64,000 nt of DNA, taken from Cardiocondyla obscurior. Its lineage: Eukaryota; Arthropoda; Insecta; Hymenoptera; Formicidae. Below are positions 25,344 to 36,700 of this stretch, piece after piece (the stretch's first letter is position 1; every line of letters begins with the position of its first letter). The stretch lies in contig NC_091867.1 of NCBI RefSeq assembly GCF_019399895.1, positions 6,337,501 through 6,401,500 of the forward strand, in the 5' to 3' direction. A program made the translations under genes and the position numbers. The notes under the pieces are model-generated. The model was not told where the DNA came from, did not search any database, and saw only the letters and a program-made list of their open reading frames with translations.

Positions 25344-26586
25344 GTAAGTGACTTCCTGTCTTGATTGCTATCCTTCCATTTTCTGTCTCTTCTCGCTCCC
25401 GAGCGAGTCCCTTATCACCGCTCGTCGCTGATCGTCCGTTCGATTGTCGTTTTCCTCACCGGGCGTACGTACGTGTGGCACGTAACCCTGAATCACGCTG
25501 CCATCCCGCGACGTGTGCCGGCCATTCTTGTGACGTCGTTTGGACCAGCATCTCCCGTTGCGATAGCCGCTGGACGAGTTAGCCGTGCTCCTGAGAAACG
25601 TTAAGAAGCACGCAATATATAAAAAGTGATTTAACAGCCGGCCTAGCCGCTCGACCTTCGCTGCATAGTTAGATGCAAGTCCTGTGACGTGAATGGCGAT
25701 CGTTAACGGTCCTCGCGCGGTCGATATTGCCGCTCGACGGCTGTATTAGCGTATTAATAATGATAAAACCAGACGAATCGTACGGGATATCTTAAGGGCT
25801 ACTCGTATCTTGGCCCGATTTTGTGGTTATCATCTAGACATTGATTTTAGAAAGTTATTATTTTTCGGTGGAACCCAATCGAGCTTGTTCGAACTAATTT
25901 GGCAATTAATTCTTGGGCTCGTTAATTTACGTCATTAATTTCAATTACATATGTGTTTCGCGAGTAACGTCCGTTTTCAATACCGACAGAACTGTATTGG
26001 TGCATAGTTCGCTTCGTGATTTCAAGCCTCCGCTTACGCGAGTTATTTTCTGATTGACGTCAGCTTTATCGAGCCGCCGATTCGATAATCCCACGAGGTC
26101 ATGATCATCTTCTCGAACGCCAGAAAGAACTTGACACACCTCCTTTTAACCTTGCCTGACCTATAAAATTCCATCGGTGGTCTAATCGCGTGCCGGGCCG
26201 CCGAGGCGTACAGCCAAGATTGTCGCCACCGCAGCCTCCAAAGATAAATCCAAAACTAAATAACGTACTTTAAATCGTGTTCAGAATTATATAAGCGAAG
26301 TATCTTTTATCCGATAACTTCGTTGCACTTATAAGCGTCGTAATTTTGACAATAAATTTACGAGAAAAATTTTTCTATTATAAAACTATTTTCGATATTT
26401 TCTGTTGAAATTATTTTATTTTATCTATAATTTATTAGCGTTGTGTGAAAATTATTATTATGAAACTCGTTTTCTCGCACCTGTTTCACGTAATCACGTC
26501 TATTTCATTAACCCCGTTGAAAAAATAGTAGCACAGCATTTTATAATAAACTTACTTGATTTTCCAGCTGTGATTAAAACGACAGG

Positions 26587-27807
26587 ATGAGCAAGATCGG
26601 AATCAACGGATTTGGCCGTATCGGTCGTCTTGTGCTGAGAGCTTCCCTGGAGCGTGGTGGCCAGGTATGTTAAAAAAAATTAGCCTATTATTTTAATCTC
26701 GCTAGCTTTACTAACTCAAGTTTTCTGTCCACCAGGTTGTCGCCATCAACGACCCCTTCATTGCTCTCGATTACATGGTTTACATGTTCAAGTATGACTC
26801 CACCCACGGTAAATTCAAGGGAGAAATCAAGGCAGAGGGCAATTTTCTTGTCGTGAACGGCAACAAGATCGCCGTCTTCAGCGAGCGTGAACCGAAGGCG
26901 ATTCCATGGGCGAAAGCTGGTGCTGAGTACGTCGTCGAGTCGACCGGCGTGTTCACGACCATCGAGAAAGCATCCGTATGCGAAATTTTAACAAGTTTCA
27001 TACTTAATTCTCACTAAACACCTCCACTTACACTGTGATTTTTATGCTTGCAGTCTCACTTGGAAGGCGGCGCCAAGAAAGTCATCATTTCCGCTCCGTC
27101 AGCTGACGCGCCGATGTTCGTTGTCGGTGTAAACTTGGATGCTTACGATCCAAGCTTCAAGATCGTTTCCAACGCCTCGTGCACCACTAACTGCCTGGCG
27201 CCGCTCGCCAAAGTGGTCCACGACAATTTTGAGATCGTCGAGGGCCTCATGACGACCGTGCACGCAATCACGGCCACTCAGAAGACCGTTGACGGACCTT
27301 CCGGCAAGGTACGTATGATACATGACTATTTACCGTGTACTTTTTATTTAACATAAATTTATGCTTTTTCGATAACAGCTTTGGCGCGACGGCCGTGGTG
27401 CAGCACAGAACATTATTCCCGCTGCAACTGGAGCCGCCAAGGCAGTTGGCAAAGTCATTCCCGCCCTCAACGGAAAGTTGACTGGCATGGCGTTCCGCGT
27501 ACCCGTTCACAACGTGTCTGTGGTCGACTTGACGGTACGACTCGCCAAGCCTGCTTCCTACGATGCTATTAAAGCCAAAGTGAAGGAGGCTGCCGATGGT
27601 CCTTTGAAGGGTATCTTAGGGTACACCGACGACGATGTTGTCTCGTCCGACTTCATCGGCGACAACCACTCCAGTATCTTTGATGCCAAGGCTGGCATTC
27701 CTCTGAACGATAACTTCGTAAAACTAATCTCGTGGTATGACAACGAGTTCGGTTACTCTAGCCGAGTTATCGATTTGATCAAATTCATGCAAAGCAAGGA
27801 CAACTAA
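26587..27807 (+). CDS. Gapdh: Glyceraldehyde-3-phosphate dehydrogenase
   Basis: The cytosolic glycolytic enzyme that oxidises glyceraldehyde 3-phosphate with NAD and phosphate to 1,3-bisphosphoglycerate. Four coding exons, all joined in phase 0: 26587-26664, 26736-26975, 27054-27308 and 27379-27807. They give 333 residues, the standard length. The N-terminal nucleotide-binding motif INGFGRIGR is at residues 6-14, the active-site SCTTNC has its catalytic cysteine at 149, and the C-terminal SWYDNEFGYSSRV block is intact. The first coding exon starts at an acceptor 18 bases before the ATG, so the gene has a separate untranslated first exon. AATAAA at 28059-28064 is the likely polyadenylation signal. 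This is clearly the functional copy; the broken paralogue is 4 kb upstream. Confidence 0.98.
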
Positions 27808-28064
27808 GAGTAGTCTTTGGAAGCCGATTGCTCGCGAGTGTCCTCCTAGCTCCGTTGTCGCCGTACTGTAAAGTCGTACGGAGCATATCATTGTTAAAAA
27901 AAAAAAAAAAAAAGCTGTAAGAAACCACTGTATTAATTGGCATCATTATTAATTTTTAGCAGTTATCCAGAGTATGAGATCAAGAGACAATTAGCATACG
28001 TTCTTTCTTGCACAGTTAATAGAATTGTAGAAAAAGCGTCTCTTGTCGCGCTGATTAAAATAAA
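27808..28064 (+). other. Gapdh: Gapdh 3' untranslated region
   Basis: Non-coding sequence after the stop, with an A run at about 27896-27913, ending at an AATAAA hexamer at 28059-28064. The end is inferred from that signal. Confidence 0.5.
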
Positions 28065-28739
28065 AAACTGATTCCAGTATCTAAATATCTACATACTTGT
28101 CTTGTTAAAGTCAATTTGCCAATTAAACGGATATAAAACAGTAAAATGTTCTAACTTAGGTGTTACACGATAGAGCTTGTGTAATCACGAGGTACGCATT
28201 ATGATAAAAATCAGAAGTGTATGACAATAGAAATTACAGTTCAATTATGTCGTACCAAATTGAGCGTAAATCTACTCATCGAACTTTGTCATAAGGAATC
28301 ATCATCACGCATGTGGAGATTTTATTATACTTGTATAGAATTATAACTGCTATAATATTCAACTTTCGTTCATTTAATAATTTTTAAAGAATGTGTTGCA
28401 GGTATTTGTAATCTCTTCTCTTCTGTGTGATCAACATTATTCTTCCATTCACACAACGACACCAATAAAAATTGTTATGAAACTAAAGCAATCCTTTATT
28501 CATAATCGACAGATATTATCGTAAATTCATTTTACATCATTATATTTCTTTATAGGACTGCAGATAATAAATTAAAGATAATTCTGATGTAAGTATTAAT
28601 TTTATATAATTTTTACACAATTTCTATTTAATTACAAAAAATCTTTGTCACATTTGTCACACAACTCGTTGATTTTCCAAGCTTTTACGTCTAAGTAGTC
28701 TCATGATATTTGACAATACTGTCACTATAGACGATATTA

Positions 28740-28812
<73 letters not shown>

Positions 28813-30260
28813 TTAAAAGTTCACGTTATGGCACAGAGTTATTCATAACAACGGTCGTTTGACAAATTTATTCATCTGCTATCTGTAGGAAAAGAGTAAA
28901 AGTTTGAAAATATGATAAAGATTTTACAACGTTAATTATGAATCAATGTATATTTAATTGGATAGAAATGGCAATTTATAAATAAAGCGCTGAGACTTAT
29001 ATAGAGCTCTGATCCACAAAGAATTAATTTTAATGAAAAAAGAAGTTTAAGTTTTATTTAGAATTATTTTTTTTTCTATTAAAGCAATCTTATATTTATT
29101 AATTAATTATTACTATTAAAAATATGTGAACTTGGCTGGAAAGAAAATCGATTACTTAATTCGATTCCTTTTGCATGTGGCTTCAATAATCTATATTCTT
29201 CTCAGGCCTCAAATACCTCGCGCCAACTACACAGCTTCTATTTCTTAAGATCTACAATATGAATCAATATAATCGTTTTAAAGAATTGATACACCAAAAT
29301 CGACATATTCAACGTGCATTGATTATCAGCATTATACATCTATATTTATTTTCGAAATATTCTGTTCCTGCAGATTCCGCTCTTTTCGTATATCTTTCAT
29401 CAAAATGTAACAGGTATTTCATAGGTACACTTGTTATCACGCAATATAATGTAACGTCATAACAATCCTGATTATTCCCAATTCTCCACTGATGTTGCCT
29501 CGTAGGTAGGTTTTATACGAAAATACAGTTTTGTTGCGAGTAATACTCGTCTTTTACAACTTAAATCAATTATTACGGTTCGGTTTATAGTAAACGAAGC
29601 TCTTCGGGAGATTCATTGATAAACAAAAGAATATAAAATATCTTATATAATTCTCATAAAGTTAACAAAGTTTTGCGAATAAACATCACAATCGAAGCTT
29701 CAAATATCTGAAATGGAATAACAACGTGACAGATGTGTACTCGTATACGCGACGTGCTTATGAAAATATTCGTATATAAATTTGAAGCAATGGAAAGAGA
29801 ACTTTTTATACAAAACGTAACGTACAAGTCAATAAATCACAGGGGAATTCGATAACGTAGACTTTAAACTTGAGTGAATTTTTCAACATTTTTATATACA
29901 AATGTGAACAATGGCTCATAAACTTGACAAAAGCAAATTTGCAAACATTTGTTATATATCAATATAAAGTTCGTATAATCAGCTTTATATGTACACGATT
30001 CATATTTTTATCATAGACACTCTTCTTTCAAGTATAAAATATCTATGTAATAATTTTTTTTTTTTTTTTTATAAATTATGTCCCCTGCCGCGTCTGTCGG
30101 TCTACGTTGATCGTTATGAATGTGGATGAATACTTCTCATTGGGAAAAGGAGGAATCCTAGACTAGCATTAACGTATTAAATACATGTGTTTACAATGAT
30201 TCGAGGATACATAATACCTCGTAACTTCGAACGAATGAATGATAGCGAATAGTAATCACA
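28065..30260. other. Convergent intergenic region between Gapdh and the Reps homologue
   Basis: No gene is supported. The region is very AT-rich and holds a long (TA)n microsatellite, listed separately. Part of the right side is presumably the 3' untranslated region of the minus-strand Reps gene, since its stop codon is at 30261; I could not choose among several AATAAA-like signals on that strand. Confidence 0.45.
28743..28806. repeat. (TA)n microsatellite
   Basis: About 30 uninterrupted TA units, ending in TATGTATATT. Length variation between individuals is to be expected. It lies between two convergent genes and has no visible role. Confidence 0.9.
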
Positions 30261-32810
30261 TCAAGTCAAGAGCAACAACTTCGCGCGCAGATTTATACGT
30301 TCTTGGAGCGCGCTAGCCAATTCACGTGTCAGTTCTTCGCAAACTAAACGTAGCTCGGCATTCTTTTCTCTCAGTTCTTGTAGGGTTAATTTTTTTTCGT
30401 CTTCTGTTTCATTCTTACCCTCCTCTTCGCTGTCTCGCTCTGTCGGAAATAAGTATTAATTTATTTGAATTATAATTGCATAAATAATAATTGAGAAATT
30501 AAATTATAAAATAGTATCTTACTTGGACTCGGTTTCCTATAAATGTGAAACGCTCCACAGACGCCACTGAATTGCTGAGATTGTGGCGCTACATTTTCTA
30601 TGGATGGTATCGTGTTATCAGGCAACTCGTTCTTAGGAGAAAAGTGAGAGAAGTCAGCGATAAAAGCTTGACTCTCGCTTAACGTTCTTTGCCCTTCGCC
30701 CTCACTTTTTTGGCCAACCAATTTGCGAGGTGAAGTCTGCAGCATAAAATTAAATCATTATAATCCTTGTTAAAAAAATTAATAAATAAATAAAAATTGC
30801 GATGGCAGCATACCGTTTCGCGAGCGAATTGTAGTCTTAAAGTTAGAAAATTTTATTGTAATAATTTTCACAAGCTTTATGAACTAAAACATTTTTTACC
30901 AGAAACAAACTAGAAAGTTTTATTATATACAAAAAAAACTTACAATTCCTGGCGAGATTCTAGGTGGTACAAGTGGCGGTGCACCAAGAAAACTTTGACC
31001 ATTTTTACCTACAAAAATATGCAAGTTAGTAATATAAAATTTCGCTTTCATAAATGTAATATTGTATTAAAATATCGGTAGTGACATAAACCTAATTTAT
31101 TAAGATCGAGACTAGAACTGCGTGCATGTGTTCTGTACGGTCTGGGAGGTGGTGGAGGTGGTGGTTCCTTCTTAGGCGTTACAATAACGGCGTCTTCGGG
31201 GGCCGCGGAAGATTTTTTTGTAAGAGGTCGTTGCACTAATGACGCCGTAGAATGTTGCAAATCGTCCTCGCCTAGAGTTGTGCAGCTGCTGCTGCTGCCG
31301 TTGGCACCTGAAGCGAGGATCGCAGCCTCGGGTGTAAGGCGCAACGGCACAGGATGCAGGATCTTCGGATCGCGTTCAACGGCTGACTTTTGGAAATCGA
31401 AATTAACTAGCTGCAGCCCCGGGCTGGTAACCGAAGAGCTACTCGCCCCAGTCGGCGAGTCCACAAATTTTGTCCATTCCTTGTTCTTCTCGCGAACGGT
31501 CGCAGAATTCGGCGATGATTTTTGAGCAGTTGTCGCCGGCGTTGACTTGCGCGATCCAGTATTTGACGTCGCAGCTATTTGCATGATTAACGGAATCGCT
31601 AGGGACGACGGTAAAATGTCGGGCACAGGCACATGGTTTCTCCTTAGCACGACAAGGTGCATAGCCACATAAAACTCTGGTAAGCTTAGCGCCCCGTCCC
31701 TCGTTACGTCCGCGAGTTGCCAAATTCGCCGTAGCTCGGAAACAGGAAGTCGCGATTTTTCGAAAAATGTTCTGGCCATGGGCCCGGCCAAGAGACCGTC
31801 CGGATCGGGTTGTAGTTGCGCAAACTGCGCAGCGTAATAGTCACGCTGCTCGTCGCTAATAGTCCACACTTCTTCCGGTGGGAAGCCCAAACCATCACCA
31901 TCCCCGTCACCGTCGTCGCTACTGTGACGCTCTGAGCTTTCTTCCTCGGTGCCCAGTAACTGTCTCTGCTCCTCGGAAACCAACAGGCCTTGCCAGCCAC
32001 CGGAAACAGAGTCTAGAATTGTTTCTCCACCCAGTATACCGTCATTTCTCTCCTGAGTCACACTGTTCGTCGGTGTGGGAGACTCGGTGCTACCACAAGT
32101 TTCACGTGGAGATTCCGCCTCGCTTTCGCTTTCCGTAGTACTCTCAGGAGCATGATGTCTACTCTTAGCTCCCCTAGTTATGTCCGGACTTTTTCTGCCT
32201 TCCTCGTCGCCAGATGTTGGCCACGTAAATCTCGGTAGGGTGATCACGTCTAGAGACGCAGTTATCATATCTTTAGAGATCTCCAAGCCAGCCTGGTGAA
32301 CTGCAATGAGCTTCAGCACAGCGTAGAATTGCTTTTTATCCAAATGCGTATTGTTTTTAGTTCCCATGCAGAGGTCCAGGATCTAATAAAAAAAAAATAT
32401 TTAACATTAACAAAGAACATTAAAAAAACAAGGCTATCGATTGTTACAAAAGCTAGAAAGAAATGACTTAGTTCCGTCGATAAATTAATCAGTGTTACGA
32501 TGTAACCTCAAAAACGGATTCCAGCATTTTGTCGTGTTGTATATGATCTCGCTGCGAGAAGCTCGGGACGGATTTTAATACGGCGGAGACGCTGGCGGGT
32601 GGGAAACCCGTCGGTCTCGGCTCGCCGGAGGCTCACCTTGATCGTGACGTCGCGCGGAAGGTTGGCTGAACGCAACAGATCAGCAACTTTGATCACGGAC
32701 ACGCTGTCGCTGTCCGCGTTCTCGCAGCAGTAGATGAATATGTCACCGTAGTAGCGGTGCTCGGTCGCGGTCAAATGCAGGCTCAGCATCGTCAGCAGGT
32801 CCCAGTCCAT
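30261..32810 (-). CDS. Reps: RalBP1-associated Eps-domain protein (REPS1/Reps homologue)
   Basis: An adaptor linking Ral GTPase signalling (through RalBP1) to clathrin-mediated endocytosis. Five exons on the minus strand join in frame: 32810-32637, 32382-31092, 31008-30944, 30736-30523 and 30439-30261, giving 640 residues. The first EH domain runs from the N-terminus (ATEHRYYGDIFIYC) across the first intron into ILDLCMGTKNNTHLDKKQFY and ends at LPRFTWP. A Ser/Glu/Asp-rich linker follows. The second EH domain is at about 229-318 (ISDEQRDYYAAQF to VPDILPSSL) with the EF-hand-like loop DVTRDGALSLPEF at 283-295. A poly-proline run (about 468-480), the RSSSLDLNKLG and LGAPPLVPPRISPGI signatures of REPS proteins, and a C-terminal coiled coil (last 60 residues), the RalBP1-binding part in this family, complete it. 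The ATG at 32810 was chosen because upstream in-frame codons offer only GTG. Confidence 0.93.
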
Positions 32811-33788
32811 CTTGGCGGCGGCCGACGGCTCGTCCCCGGGGGCCTCCGCGTTCGTCACCGCCGCTCTCGCGTGCCTCCTTCTCTCCTGGCGCCACGCACG
32901 CTCGCGGAATATAATTCACTTCACGCTCTGCTTCACGGCGCGGCCGCGCACCGCGGACGCTCGCATCTCTCCCGCGGGGAAGGGAGCCGTTGTGAGAAAT
33001 ATCGTCCACCTAAGCTAGATGCTAACCCCGCTCGAAACGATTATCGCTATCTCCGGCAGCTCCGGCTGACTGGCGCGACGTTTGATATTCCTATAATTCG
33101 TGCCGGCTAACTCGCCTCCAACAGCTGGTAAAGAGCTTCTTCCGCTAGGCACATCCACAGATTCATCTCCACATGCACGCATATACATATTTTCGTATAA
33201 CATACTTTAGTAATCATAATATGCGGCTAAAAAACAAACTGCTAATATTTATTACTGATCAGCATAATATATTTCATGATTCACATCGTTTTAATCTAAC
33301 GACACCTCAACGGAGCGTCGAAATAAAAAGATTGAAGTGTTTCACAAGCAATAGTCATAACAACGAACACGAAAATTACATATTATATTATCGATACTTT
33401 GCTATCGCGTACTACTTTTTTTTCGTATAAAAAGTTTGACATTATCTAACGTTTGACATTATCTATCACTCGCATTTCATACAGCTTTACCCTTTTTTTC
33501 TTTTTATTTTAATATTGAAATATTCGTTGGGAAATTGAGATTTTTGTTGGCAAAACACGCGTGTGCTTTTTATAATTGATAAAATTACCGAAATCTCATT
33601 CTTTTGACACGGTAAAGTTCGACTGGTGCTTTACGAGCTGATACCGATCTCCAAAAACAGAAAGAAATATCTACAACATCGTTATGCAAAATAACTCGTG
33701 ACTACGAGAAGCTATTAATACAATACTCTGTAAAGAACGTTAATTTCGTTCCGATAAATTAATTTAAAGTTTTTGTGTTAATGAGAAA
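32811..33788. other. Spacer between Reps promoter and bromodomain gene 3' end
   Basis: The part next to the Reps start (about 32811-33010) is CpG-rich and is the likely promoter and 5' untranslated region of that minus-strand gene. The rest is AT-rich. A TTTATT at 33503-33508 reads AATAAA on the minus strand, 280 bases past the stop of the bromodomain gene, and is its likely polyadenylation signal. Confidence 0.5.
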
Positions 33789-36700
33789 TCAGTAGAGTGA
33801 AGAAGTCTCTGTGATGATCGGTGAAGCAACATTTTTTTTTACGCCGTCGCAGCGACCTGCGATCGATTTTTGTCCGGATGTTTTAAATCGCACCTGGGAT
33901 GAGTCCTCTCTCGGACTACCGATAATACTGTCAAAATCCAAATTGCTGAAATGTTCCTCGAGCAAGTCTTCCAGTTTCTTTGCGAGCGTCTCAATCTTCC
34001 TCGTTTGTTCCTCATCGTGCTGCGAGAGAATATTTATCGTTTTTTATTTCTATCACGCGATTTTGTTTGAATCATAAGGAATTTTTTAAATAAAATCTTT
34101 TTAAGTAATTAAAAAATTAAGAAAATATTAATAAATAAAAAATATAATTTGTTGCAAACCTGATAATATAATCTCGCGTTGTTAATAATACGACGGAAGT
34201 CTTTTACGGCGTGTTCGACCTTATGGTAAATTTGATTTTTTAACTTGTACTCGACGATCTCGAAAAACATCGGTCTTTTAACAACCTTGCAATAATCTTC
34301 CATCTGAAAAATAAAAAGAGTTACTTTTTATGTACTCTACATTTCCAATTTATATTTTCTTTTCACTCTCTTTTTTTTCTACTTTTTAAATTAATTAATA
34401 CGGATGAAGCTTAACCAACCTTATCGCACGAGAACAAATATTTTAAAATGTTCCCCTCGTCCATTTGCCAGATCGTTCGGTGAATCATCTCCAACTTATC
34501 GAACGCCAAAGGGCTGAGATTCTGCTTCTTCTTGGAGCTGCACCACACCGACCACCCACTCTCGCTCGATTTGCTAGTGCACTTGTCTTCCAAGGGTTCC
34601 AGATCCTTTTTTTTATCGTGACTCGTTTTTGTGGAACTTGGCGACTTCGATGCCGCCTCGTTCGATTTAACGTCGACTTTTGCACACCATTGTCCCTCCA
34701 ACTGAAACTCATTGCTATCGCTATTTTTCGCTGTTTTCTTGTCGATTGATTTTCGCGATTTGTGCAAAAGCTGGTAGGATTGCTCGGGGTCTTTTCTTTG
34801 GTGTTTGTGGCTAGAAATTGCCATCACGTTCGTCGAAGAATTGGTCGCGCCTGATTTAAGCGACTCCTTCTTCTCTAGATGTGAGTTGTTCATTTTCATG
34901 GATTTTCGTACTGTTTCGGAATACGTGGCTTTTGCTACGTGACTTTCCGATTCTCTCGTTTCGTCGTTTCTTTTTGCAAAAGAATCAGATACACGCTCGT
35001 GAGAAAAAATCGCCGGATATTCGCTATCGACGATTGTCGCACTAATCTTCGCAGCTGGCGATAAAGCACGTTGATTCGATTTTACAATGTCGAGGTTGTT
35101 CGAAGATTCCAAGCTTTGTTGGCCGACGTCGTCCTGGCGTCGCCTCTGCTTGCCGGCGACACTCGCGTTATTGAGAGTCCTTATCAGCCAGGAATCCGTT
35201 CTCACGTTGGTCTTGACATCGAGAGCTGTTGAATATGCTTTTTAGAAAAGGTTTGTTTTGTTTATTACTAGGTACCACCTGCAAAAAGATTGCAAGATAA
35301 AAGTTTAATGATTTTTTTTTAATAAATCTGCGTGACAGCCGCGCAGAAGTTTATTTCAATCTAATCTTTTTTTTATTGCTGTTTTAATAAAGTTAATCAG
35401 TTTCTTATCTAAAAAAAAATATGGTGAAATATACGTCTCATACTTATCATACCATTTTCATCCTCGCGCAATTGAGACGCTACGCTTGTATTAAGCGACA
35501 ACCTGCAAGTGGACGTCAAATCATTCTCCGAGGCTTCACAGAAAAATCCGCGATCAACGTCATTGTTCTTCATCGATCTCGCATCGCTTCGTTGTGACGT
35601 AATTGTTAAGAGCTTCATATTTTCTTCATCTTTATTTTCTTTTTCACTGTAGTTCCGCTCGACGCTTTTAAGCGTGCTGCTGCAATTTTTTACGTTAAGC
35701 GCCTCGAGCAATATTTCGGCCGAAGCACACGCTGCTTTCCAGGTGACGTCTTGATGCGCGTTTTGAGACAGGGATTCCGTGCGCTTTAGAATCCTAGGTG
35801 AGTTCTCAAGATTAAACAAGGGCGCTGGTAGCTGCGATATCGGCGGGAACGAGGTCTTTATCAGCGTGCTGTTCCTAACGTTGGCAGATAAAACTGGCCC
35901 GTTTACGTTAGAAAGAGGCGTTGACGACGCTGGGATTGAAACATTTTTTCCATTATTACTGCACACGTTGTGACGACCGTTTGCATGAACGCTGCGAGAC
36001 GTCGACCGACGATTAAGTCTTCTCTGATGTCTCTTTTTCGGTACATTATAGCTGCCTGGTTTCATGTACACTCGCACGTCTTCGGAGCTGTCGTACTCTT
36101 CAGGTGTTTGATGCACGTAAACGCGACTGCCAAAAAAGCTGCCAGCGGCCCAAGGTGTGCTTTGAATGTTCGGCAAATTCTGCAATGCCTGAAATTGTCT
36201 ATTCGTGTCGGTGTACGGTTGTTTGGCCACGCTCATCGAGTACTTAGGTGCTTCCTGGACGAGCAGTCGCTGTGCCGCGTTCTCGTTCATTTCCGACTCT
36301 TCTGAAGTCAACGTGCGTGCAGAAGGCTGCGCATTTCGCATGCTGGCAAACCAGGCCGACAGGTTAGCCGCCATTTCCTCGGATTCTTTGTCGAATATTC
36401 GCGGCTCAATCTGACTGAGCAGAGTTATTTTGTTCCGAGGTACGGCCGGAAGTTCTAGTTGATCCGATTTGCCGACGTAAAGTTGAGCACCGTACGTTGA
36501 GATTACCGGATTAGATGCAAGGTAGGAAGAATCCGAACGATTAGGCAGAGGACACGTAAAAGACAGACAGTTTCGCGTGTATCCACTGTAATTTATCGGA
36601 GCCTTCGCTGTGTCTGCGGTACTTTCCATCACTTTATCTCTCAACTGACAGAACTCAGCATTCAACGATTTTTGAGCGAGATCCGACTTCTTAGATGATT

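Noticed and set aside
30814..30835. 22-base microexon in the Reps gene (acceptor and donor on the minus strand)
   Set aside because: The flanks are acceptable splice sites and one register reads LQFARET, but a 22-base exon shifts the frame and gives an early stop, while skipping it keeps the frame to the coiled coil. It could be a poison exon, but there is no evidence.
32811..32858. Longer N-terminus of the Reps homologue
   Set aside because: The extra in-frame codons begin at GTG and add an Ala/Glu-rich stretch not expected in the family; the ATG at 32810 is preferred.
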